A stretch of DNA of 7,990 bases from Candidatus Bipolaricaulota bacterium (GTDB lineage: Bacteria > Bipolaricaulota > Bipolaricaulia > RBG-16-55-9 > DRXL01), in NCBI GenBank assembly GCA_025057405.1, contig JANWXV010000020.1, forward strand, positions 1 to 7,990, in the 5' to 3' direction. The notes beneath the pieces are model-generated. The model saw nothing but the letters and a program-made list of their open reading frames with translations. It was not told the origin of the DNA and searched no databases. The position numbers were made by a program, and so were the translations under genes. This document shows, in pieces, positions 1-4,528 of the stretch (position 1 is its first letter; each line of letters opens with the position of its first letter).

Positions 1-14
1 GGCGCAAATCTTGG

Positions 15-22
15 CTCCTCCC
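15..22 (-). promoter_or_regulatory. Probable ribosome binding site of the next gene in the minus-strand cluster
   Basis: Read on the minus strand, GGGAGGAG directly overlaps the TAG stop codon of the exported protein at 22-570. Seven bases further on is a TTG (7-5) that could be a start, but only two codons of it lie in the window, so the reading frame cannot be tested. The purine tract so close to the stop suggests that the cluster continues beyond the window edge. It could also be chance. Confidence 0.35.
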
Positions 23-570
23 TAGATGTAGTAACGCACGCAGACCCCGCCTGATAACAAGCGGATGTCCAACAGGTCCATCATATTCCAAGTGATTCCG
101 TACTCTGCACAGCTCGCCATCCGCGGAAAGGGCAAGAGGAAAACTAGATTATCTATCTCTAGACCGAATCCTCCGAATACGAGCCATGCAGAACGCTCAG
201 CCCTGATCTGCGCGTCCTCGCCGCGCAGGAGGCTCAGCGTCATAGCCAACCCGCCAGTCCCATAGAAATCAATCCAAGGATTGTTCCGTAACCGCCATAA
301 GGCACGGGCTGAAATGTTAAGGTCAAGTCGGCCGACTTTCCCCGCACCGTCCCAGCTCGGCATGGGCATGAAGTTAACTTCAACCCCAAGCAGCTCATCG
401 ACCCAATACCGGATGCTCAAGCCGATAAAGGGCCACCCGACCTGCACACCGATCCCCCAGCTTTTGTTCTCAATGCTCTCTACTGTTATCTCAAACTGAG
501 CCTTCCCGGGGGCTGCTAGCCCCCCCAGAATTATCCCAGCGAGGACGACGCTCAGAGCGAGCTTCTTCAT
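22..570 (-). CDS. Exported small protein, probable outer-membrane beta-barrel
   Basis: This is a 182-aa protein of unassigned family. It begins with a clear Sec signal peptide: MKKLALS, a hydrophobic core, then a likely cleavage near APGKA-Q at residues 20-25. The mature part is rich in short alternating hydrophobic/polar stretches (for example WGIGVQVGWPF and LGVEVNFMPM) separated by charged turns, and it ends in VRYYI. That pattern resembles small outer-membrane beta-barrels, although the last residue is Ile rather than the usual Phe, Tyr or Trp. The start is well supported: AAAGGAGGT lies a few bases upstream of the ATG at 570. It begins only 22 bp after the stop of the CsgG-like gene, so the two are probably cotranscribed. 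It could instead be a periplasmic beta-rich protein. The exported nature is seen directly; the barrel assignment is inference. Confidence 0.75.
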   Translation of the reverse strand: MKKLALSVVLAGIILGGLAAPGKAQFEITVESIENKSWGIGVQVGWPFIGLSIRYWVDELLGVEVNFMPMPSWDGAGKVGRLDLNISARALWRLRNNPWIDFYGTGGLAMTLSLLRGEDAQIRAERSAWLVFGGFGLEIDNLVFLLPFPRMASCAEYGITWNMMDLLDIRLLSGGVCVRYYI

Positions 571-592
571 AGTGACCTCCTTTGGGTTTTGC

Positions 593-1591
593 TCACCGTG
601 AGACGTTGAACTGTATCGCGAACGCTTGGACTCCGTTGAGTTGCGCTTCTACCGTCCATGAGCCTTCGGGGCGCCCTTGTAAAGCAAAGCGTTGGACGAC
701 CCAGCGATCCTTGGTGTAACGGGTCTCCTTGCTCTCAACGATGTTCCCCTGAGGGTCTTTCCACGAGATCGTTACGAGATCGTCGCGCTGGGCACGCGCT
801 ATGTAGATGAGCAAGATCACCTCTTGATCTGCAGCCGTAAATGTGTCTGATGGGTTGATCCCAACCCAGCCATCGCCGCGCGAGCGCACTTTCTTATACA
901 AGCCGTATCGAAGCTCGCGCATCCAGTCGCCGGTGACTTCATTCGCCATGTGCACGCTGAGCTCTTGCACGATAGGCCAAGAGAGCTCTTTTTCAGAGGG
1001 CGGCTCTCGCCCTGATTCCGTCTTGGAGCGGCTCGCGCTCAGCACCTTGGCCTTGAGTACCTCTCCGGTCGCGACATCCAAAAGCTGCAGTCGCACAGAG
1101 ACCTCCAGACGTCGCTCAACGGCCATGGGCATCGAGGGGAAGAAAGGCAACGAAGGCCCTGCCGTAAACTCCTTGAATCGATCGTCATACTGCACGATCT
1201 CGCCAGCGACGAGGACCTTCACCCCGATAAATCGAGCGATCTCTTGCGCTTTTTTCCACTCTAAGACCCCTGCAGTGATCCCTTGCTCGTGGATAAGCTC
1301 GTCGAGCCGCTCGCGCGAGAAGACCTTCACCCCAGGGCGATTGACCAACTCCGTCTCTAGCCCAATGCGCAACTGTGCCTCGATGCTGGTGTCGCTGTAC
1401 CAGTACCAATACCACCGACGGCCCTCTGTCCTCCAGAAGGGCAAGACAGCAACCTCGAGCACCTTGGCTGGGGGCAGGAAGACCGATACCGTCTGGGCTG
1501 GCAACTCCGCTGGCCCAGAAGTGCTTACAACCAGTAAGAGCAACGTCCCTAAGATCAAAGCCCCTATGACAAGAAGAATCGTTTGCTGCAT
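593..1591 (-). CDS. CsgG-like membrane-anchored envelope protein
   Basis: This 332-aa protein starts with a single hydrophobic segment (residues 4-22), acting as an uncleaved anchor or signal peptide. There is no lipobox cysteine, unlike true CsgG lipoproteins. Residues about 45-185 follow the CsgG/LpoB/FlgO-type pattern: VAVLPF (48-52), an alpha-helix with LETEL, then VFSRERLDELIHEQG (90-104), AQEIARFIGVKVLVAGEI (115-132) and a strand pair ending LDVATGEVLKA (171-181). Residues about 248-332 look like a separate beta-sandwich domain (TFTAADQEVILLIY, ISWKDPQGNIV, GSWTVEAQLNG). This family acts in the periplasm or outer membrane, in secretion channels or cofactor lipoproteins; the specific role here is unknown. 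The start at 1591 was chosen because AAAGGAGG lies seven bases upstream. The frame stays open to a TTG at 1708, but the extra residues look like noncoding translation of the pseudogene. A WYWYWY run occupies residues 60-65. Confidence 0.82.
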   Translation of the reverse strand: MQQTILLVIGALILGTLLLLVVSTSGPAELPAQTVSVFLPPAKVLEVAVLPFWRTEGRRWYWYWYSDTSIEAQLRIGLETELVNRPGVKVFSRERLDELIHEQGITAGVLEWKKAQEIARFIGVKVLVAGEIVQYDDRFKEFTAGPSLPFFPSMPMAVERRLEVSVRLQLLDVATGEVLKAKVLSASRSKTESGREPPSEKELSWPIVQELSVHMANEVTGDWMRELRYGLYKKVRSRGDGWVGINPSDTFTAADQEVILLIYIARAQRDDLVTISWKDPQGNIVESKETRYTKDRWVVQRFALQGRPEGSWTVEAQLNGVQAFAIQFNVSR

Positions 1592-1605
1592 GTTTCCTCC
1601 TCCTT

Positions 1606-1847
1606 TCACGGCAAGCAGACCTGCCCGTCGGGCAAGGGAGACCCTTGCCAGCCCGGATTCCCTTGATGATTGTTTTCTCTTGACGTGCACCGGTGAGCGC
1701 TGCGTCAATCGCGCTTTGAATCGACTGCCCTGGCTGCACGGTCACGGTGCAGTCAGCTTGCGCCAACCCAATTGGCTTAGCATTCCCCGCAGCCAAAGCG
1801 AGCAAAACCAAGGCCGCGCCTACGCTGAACAGCTTCAGTGCACGCAT
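1606..1847 (-). pseudogene. Remnant of a secreted right-handed beta-helix (pectate-lyase-fold/NosD-like) gene
   Basis: The ATG at 1847 has a good ribosome binding site (GGGAGG, about six bases upstream). It encodes a signal peptide (MRALKLFSVGAALVLLALAA) followed by CTVTVQPGQSIQSAIDAA (residues 33-50), the typical opening of secreted parallel beta-helix proteins. After about base 1698 the frame loses all resemblance and turns Arg/Cys-rich. In another minus-strand frame, 1680-1606 reads RENNHQGNPGWQGSPLPDGQ and ends with a TGA at 1608-1606, next to the ribosome binding site of the CsgG-like gene. The N..GNPGW motif is what a beta-helix coil looks like. The simplest reading is that the coils were deleted, leaving the two ends fused out of frame. 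The 5' half is clear, while the 3' half is an inference. It may still be translated as an exported peptide. Intact relatives normally run to several hundred residues. Confidence 0.65.
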
Positions 1848-1859
1848 GTCGTGCCTCCC

Positions 1860-1882
1860 TTCAGGTCTCATCCGACCCTGAA
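1860..1882 (-). other. Small stem-loop in the leader of the beta-helix remnant
   Basis: TTCAGG (1860-1865) and CCTGAA (1877-1882) form a perfect 6-bp inverted repeat with an 11-nt loop. The structure lies just upstream of the ribosome binding site of the remnant gene and after the stop of the 94-aa gene. It is short enough to be chance. If real it would be an intercistronic RNA hairpin. Confidence 0.25.
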
Positions 1883-1898
1883 ATTGTTAAGCTTGAGT

Positions 1899-2183
1899 TC
1901 AGATCTGCCGCTCCAAGTGATTCTCCAGAGTGATGCTCACCCCCAAGCGCTTGAGAGCCTCACAGACCTCACGAAAGTGCAGATCGGCTTGCAAAAGATT
2001 CCAACTCTGCTCGTCTTCCGTGTCTATGCTGCACTGCCAAATATGGGCCCGCTCTGTCCGGTAGAGGGCTAAATCATAGACGCCGTCGATCTCGACAGCG
2101 ATCTGCCGCGCTCGCTGTGCCAGAGCAAGGAGCTGCTCTTCAGGCATCGTCTCTGGCTTCATCAGCTGGAACGTCAGGATCAT
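1899..2183 (-). CDS. Small hypothetical protein, probable dimeric alpha/beta-barrel (ferredoxin-like) fold
   Basis: I do not recognise this 94-aa protein. Its predicted order of elements is strand 2-7 (ILTFQL), helix about 13-31, strand 34-41, strand 45-53 (RAHIWQCSI), helix about 58-81 and strand 82-88 (VSITLEN). That beta-alpha-beta-beta-alpha-beta order fits the ferredoxin-like fold of ABM, Dabb and NIPSNAP-like dimeric barrels, but no catalytic residue identifies a reaction. It has no signal peptide, so it is cytoplasmic, in contrast to its exported neighbours. The start at 2183 was chosen because AGAGGGGG lies about six bases upstream. An in-frame ATG at 2201 lacks a ribosome binding site. 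A stem-loop (2209-2244) separates it from the gene upstream, so its transcription may be attenuated or its mRNA processed there. Confidence 0.75.
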   Translation of the reverse strand: MILTFQLMKPETMPEEQLLALAQRARQIAVEIDGVYDLALYRTERAHIWQCSIDTEDEQSWNLLQADLHFREVCEALKRLGVSITLENHLERQI

Positions 2184-2208
2184 CGTAGCCCCCTCTCGCA
2201 TTCAGCCA

Positions 2209-2244
2209 GAGCAGAGGGGAAGGCTTTTCGCTCCCCCTCTGCTC
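2209..2244 (-). other. Intergenic stem-loop, possible transcript end or processing site
   Basis: GAGCAGAGGGG (2209-2219) and CCCCTCTGCTC (2234-2244) are perfect 11-bp complementary arms around a 14-nt loop. The structure starts about 12 bases after the stop codon of the secreted protein at 2256-2939. No T-run follows on the minus strand, so it is not a classical intrinsic terminator. It more likely stabilises the 3' end of the upstream message or partly reduces expression of the downstream genes. Confidence 0.55.
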
Positions 2245-2255
2245 GCCTTCTCCAC

Positions 2256-2939
2256 TTACTGCAGCAAAGCCACTATCAGATGGAGCAAGACCACTTGAGC
2301 GAACTCGACCTGAAGCACCGGGTCGACCATGCCCATCACGCGAGCCAGCTCCCGATGCGGCAGCCCCAGGAAGACATGAATATCTGCCATATCTATCTGA
2401 CCATCTGCATCTGCATTCTCGGCCACAAGAACCAGATGGAAGTCCCTTTCGTTCTTGGGGTCAAGGGTTGCGTCGATCTCATTCTTGGGGTCATAAAGGG
2501 CAGCAATGTGGTAGTATCCCTTCTTGAGCGGGCCGCTGCCCAGCTTGTACTCTTTCGTCAGCTCGATGGCCCCCAGGCGCGTGCCGCCCGCTTCTCGGCC
2601 TAGCACTGTGCCATCATCGAGGCTTCTGGCCCCGTAGAGCCGGACCCCTTCACGACGGAAGGCTAAGAACTCAATGACCCCGTCGTCATAGGATCGGGCA
2701 GCTCCAATATTGGGAATTCCATTTAATCTACGGGAGGCTAGCAACTCCGGTGGTGGGACTATTATAGACACATGGGGGATGATCTGATTGACCCCGTCTA
2801 TGATCTGCTGCGGGGTGATCGTGGGTGGTGGCTCAGGCTTTGGAGGAGGCCCTGGCGGCCCCGGCTGAGCGACCATGACCGTTCCGAGTGCCAGCAGCCC
2901 TAAGGCTGCGCCGATGACCGTTAAGACTCTTCTGCGCAT
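2256..2939 (-). CDS. Secreted protein with Pro-rich linker and EF-hand/dockerin-like loop
   Basis: This 227-aa protein has a signal peptide (MRRRVLTV, hydrophobic core to about residue 24) and then a proline-rich linker (PGPPGPPPKPEPPP, residues 26-39). A globular part of unknown family follows. Residues 175-186 read NADADGQIDMAD, with Asn, Asp, Asp, Gly, Ile and Asp at loop positions 1, 3, 5, 6, 8 and 12. This matches a calcium-binding EF-hand, and the Asp at position 12 is typical of dockerin repeats. Only one loop is seen, whereas dockerins carry two. Residues 150-169 are a tandem repeat of ten residues starting DPKNE. The start is supported by AAGGAGGG seven bases before the ATG. It is the first gene of the minus-strand cluster and diverges from the toxin-antitoxin pair. 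Its role is unknown; binding calcium or a surface partner is an inference. Confidence 0.78.
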   Translation of the reverse strand: MRRRVLTVIGAALGLLALGTVMVAQPGPPGPPPKPEPPPTITPQQIIDGVNQIIPHVSIIVPPPELLASRRLNGIPNIGAARSYDDGVIEFLAFRREGVRLYGARSLDDGTVLGREAGGTRLGAIELTKEYKLGSGPLKKGYYHIAALYDPKNEIDATLDPKNERDFHLVLVAENADADGQIDMADIHVFLGLPHRELARVMGMVDPVLQVEFAQVVLLHLIVALLQ

Positions 2940-2978
2940 CTGCTATCCCTCCTTTTCAGGGTTGTGCGCTTCGTCACT

Positions 2979-3007
2979 TTGATTTGCGAGGCTGGCTTCA
3001 GTACAAT
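2979..3007 (+). promoter_or_regulatory. Sigma70-type promoter of the toxin-antitoxin pair
   Basis: TTGATT (2979-2984) and TACAAT (3002-3007) are separated by exactly 17 bases and match the -35 and -10 consensus at 4 of 6 and 5 of 6 positions. Transcription would start near 3014, leaving a leader of about a dozen bases before the ATG at 3027. The ribosome binding site in that leader is weak (GAGG). I found no comparably good promoter for the divergent minus-strand gene in the same gap. Confidence 0.6.
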
Positions 3008-3026
3008 CTCCCCAGAGGCGGCTACT

Positions 3027-3260
3027 ATGGAACACCGGCTGTTAGAGCGTATCTCTGTTGATCCGCAGATCTGCCACGGCAAGCCCTGCATCAAGGGCAC
3101 GCGCATCCCAGTCTTCATCATCCTCGACGCCCTCGCTGCTGGTATGACCCACCAAGAGATCATCGAAGAGTACCCCCCAGTGACGGAAGAAGATATCCAA
3201 GCGGCTCTCTTCTACGCTTCGTTGATAACGCAGCATGAGGAAGTGCCGCTGCCCACATAA
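3027..3260 (+). CDS. DUF433 family antitoxin
   Basis: This 77-aa protein has the DUF433 signature: ISVDPQICHGKPCIKGTRIP at residues 9-28, then VFIILDALAAGMTHQEIIEE and YPPVTEEDIQAALFYA. DUF433 proteins are small helix-turn-helix-like proteins (VapB-type antitoxins), normally encoded just before a DUF5615 PIN-like ribonuclease toxin. That is the case here, since its TAA is followed after one base by the ATG of the partner. The start at 3027 is preferred over the upstream in-frame ATG at 2964, which would lie ahead of the promoter and adds residues unlike the family. By analogy it would bind the toxin and repress its own promoter. The gene looks intact and of normal length. Confidence 0.9.
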   Translation: MEHRLLERISVDPQICHGKPCIKGTRIPVFIILDALAAGMTHQEIIEEYPPVTEEDIQAALFYASLITQHEEVPLPT

Positions 3261-3261
3261 G

Positions 3262-3504
3262 ATGAAGTTCCTCCTCGACGCCAACATGCCGCGCTCGACC
3301 AAAGCAGCTCTGGAACAGTGCGGCTTTGACACAGTTGCTGTGCGTCCGGCTCAGACACCAGGTATTCTCGTGGTCAAGGTGCAACGACTGACCGCTAGGG
3401 CAATCAACGCCTTGCTGCTCAACTTCCTGAGCCGAGTTTCTGAGTCGCAGATCGGGAATGCTTTGGTTGTCTTGGAGCCGCATCGTTATCGAGTCCTCCG
3501 TTAG
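3262..3504 (+). CDS. DUF5615 PIN-like toxin with an apparent internal deletion
   Basis: The 80-aa product starts MKFLLDANMPRSTKAALEQC, the hallmark N-terminus of DUF5615 PIN-like nucleases, with the first active-site Asp at residue 6. It ends with a normal family C-terminus (RAINALLLNFLSR, then ALVVLEPHRYRVLR). Family members are usually around 110-120 aa. Between residues about 29 and 33 the sequence jumps from VAVRPAQ to TPGILVVKV. The usual middle is absent, including the conserved stretch of the type ASDEEI...GRVLVTRDxDF that carries the second catalytic acidic residues. The reading frame is kept, so a stable protein may be made, but nuclease activity is unlikely. It may still pair with the DUF433 antitoxin. 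Assignment to the family rests on the two ends; the deletion is inferred from my memory of the family's length and motifs. Confidence 0.75.
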   Translation: MKFLLDANMPRSTKAALEQCGFDTVAVRPAQTPGILVVKVQRLTARAINALLLNFLSRVSESQIGNALVVLEPHRYRVLR

Positions 3505-3514
3505 GGCTGTGGGC

Positions 3515-3577
3515 GGGGAGGGACATCCGAGCGCACCGGCCCGGATGCCCGCTCCTCGAACCGCGTCCCCTCTCCCC
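3515..3577. repeat. Nested GC-rich inverted repeat after the toxin gene
   Basis: GGACATCCG (3521-3529) pairs with CGGATGCCC (3542-3550) with one mismatch. An outer pair, GGGGAGGGAC (3515-3524) and GTCCCCTCTCCCC (3565-3577), is complementary apart from extra bases. It begins about ten bases after the toxin stop. There is no T-run, so it is at best a weak transcript end. It may belong to the same class of GC-rich palindromes seen inside the regulator gene. Confidence 0.4.
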
Positions 3578-3587
3578 CAGGATGTTT

Positions 3588-3675
3588 GGATCACGGAAGG
3601 CACGGAACGAGCCACGGAAAGCACGGGAAGACTTTTTCTGTGTCCTCCGTGGCGTTTCTATGCTTTCCGTGATTC
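3588..3675. repeat. Large imperfect palindrome built from CACGGAA units
   Basis: The arms 3588-3624 and 3640-3675 are inverted copies of each other with one indel and several mismatches, around a loop of about 15 nt. They share ATCACGGAA near the outer end and GCCACGGA nearer the loop. The left arm also contains the direct repeat CACGGAA three times (3592, 3601 and 3613). It lies between the convergent toxin and VGIG-protein genes and could act as a bidirectional transcript end. Its repetitive make-up resembles dispersed palindromic elements of environmental bacterial genomes. With the repeat at 3515-3577 it fills most of the noncoding stretch 3505-3774. I see no gene or convincing terminator in the remainder (3676-3774). 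Confidence 0.65.
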
Positions 3676-3774
3676 TCAGCCCCCTTTCGCAAGCGTCTTG
3701 AGAGTGGAGGAGCAGCCACGTGCCCCTCCGCTCCTTTGTTTTCCACGCTCGCTATTGTCTCCCCTTTACGGGAC

Positions 3775-4377
3775 CTACCTGCACGGCGTCTCCGGTGTTG
3801 TGTCGATCCAAATGTTGCCGTCGTTAGTTATGCACAGCATTCCCGCCACCCCAGAAGCGTCTGGCGGCGATGTTGGCAGCCCCTTAACGCCTAATTTCGA
3901 TTTCAGCGGCGTCCACATGCCGATGCCGACTCTACCTTCAATATATGTGTCTCCTGCTACGTGTAACTTTGCCACCGGATCCGTCCTCCCGATGCCGACG
4001 TTGCCCAACCTTAGGTTCAGGATGGTGTGGCGTCCAAATGAATTGATGAACAGGTCATACCACCCCTCAGCACACAGTTTTCCACGGTCTGGATCAGTTG
4101 GCCCACAAGCACCAGGGTTATGCCCAAAGATCCTCCCGCCCATACCTCTTCCTTCTTCAGGAGATGCCCTTCCGAGCACAACTCCCCAATCGCTGTTCTC
4201 GCCTTTCGTTCTTATCGCATCTCGCATCCCACCAGAATCTACTGTCAGACAATGAGTCGGACTAGCTGTTCCAATGCCCACCGGGCAAGGAGCTAGTTGC
4301 TGCCCGTACCCGACGACGACCACGAGTGCCAGGAGCATCCCCAGCACTCCCCAGACCTTCCGATTGCGCACCATCAT
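3775..4377 (-). CDS. Secreted protein with VGIG repeats (tail-fibre/surface-protein-like)
   Basis: This 200-aa protein begins with a signal or anchor segment (residues about 8-24, VWGVLGMLLALVVVVGYGQQ). It carries three VGIG motifs: VGIGTASPTHCLTVDSG (33-49), GNVGIGRTDPVAKLHVAG (125-142) and RVGIGMWTPLKSKLGVKG (149-166). The motif VGIGTxxPxxKLxVxG recurs in phage tail-fibre-type proteins and in many bacterial secreted or surface proteins, where it forms beta-rich stalks. The C-terminus (GVAGMLCITNDGNIWIDTTP) fits the usual capping segment, and four Cys lie within 31-101. No S74 peptidase domain follows, and the protein is much shorter than fibres. GGAG lies six bases before the ATG at 4377; an adjacent ATG at 4374 is equally possible. 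It follows the regulator gene after 151 bp and has its own promoter candidate. Host or ligand binding is only an inference. Confidence 0.78.
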   Translation of the reverse strand: MMVRNRKVWGVLGMLLALVVVVGYGQQLAPCPVGIGTASPTHCLTVDSGGMRDAIRTKGENSDWGVVLGRASPEEGRGMGGRIFGHNPGACGPTDPDRGKLCAEGWYDLFINSFGRHTILNLRLGNVGIGRTDPVAKLHVAGDTYIEGRVGIGMWTPLKSKLGVKGLPTSPPDASGVAGMLCITNDGNIWIDTTPETPCR

Positions 4378-4395
4378 GCATCGCTCCTTTTCGAT

Positions 4396-4415
4396 CTCGG
4401 CCCTCCTAGACCGAG
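4396..4415 (-). promoter_or_regulatory. Predicted 5'-terminal mRNA stem-loop
   Basis: On the minus strand CTCGGTC and GGCCGAG pair over seven base pairs (one G-U) around a six-base loop, TAGGAG. The -10 candidate at 4423-4428 predicts a start of transcription near 4416, which would put this hairpin at the very 5' end of the VGIG-protein mRNA. Such 5' stem-loops are known to protect bacterial messages from decay. The link to the start site is inference. Confidence 0.4.
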
Positions 4416-4422
4416 TGTCTTC

Positions 4423-4428
4423 AGTATA
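4423..4428 (-). promoter_or_regulatory. -10 element of the VGIG-protein promoter
   Basis: On the minus strand TATACT matches five of six positions of the -10 consensus. It lies about 45 bases upstream of the start codon. The -35 region is poor; the nearest fit, TTCACG, has an overlong 20-base spacer. The A/T-rich stretch just upstream (a run of seven T on the minus strand) could help as an UP-like element. Confidence 0.4.
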
Positions 4429-4528
4429 AACGTCGAGCGTGAAAAAAACGTGAAATGATTTGAGAATTACTCGCAAGGAGATAGGACAGGGCACGCACCA
4501 GAAGAAACGCTGATGATGACCGGTCTCC

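Noticed and set aside
1185..1697. Continuation of the beta-helix frame beyond the break
   Set aside because: After about 1698 the translation is Arg/Cys-rich, without repeats, and it overlaps the CsgG-like gene out of frame, so only the first 50 codons were kept.
1592..1708. Upstream extension of the CsgG-like gene to a TTG
   Set aside because: The extra 39 residues are basic and low in complexity, and the internal ATG has an AAAGGAGG ribosome binding site at ideal spacing.
843..2072. Long open frame on the plus strand (about 409 codons) opposite the CsgG-like gene
   Set aside because: No ribosome binding site at its start and Ser/Thr/Arg-rich composition. The opposite strand has well-formed genes with strong ribosome binding sites and recognisable motifs.
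3706..3742. GGAGG/CCTCC inverted repeat followed by TTTGTTTT, considered as an intrinsic terminator for the toxin operon
   Set aside because: The stem is only five base pairs with a long loop and lies about 200 bases after the stop, so it is too weak to call.
3458..4255. Plus-strand open frame of about 265 codons across the noncoding region
   Set aside because: Pro/Ser-rich, crosses the palindromes and is antisense to the VGIG-repeat protein. No start signals.
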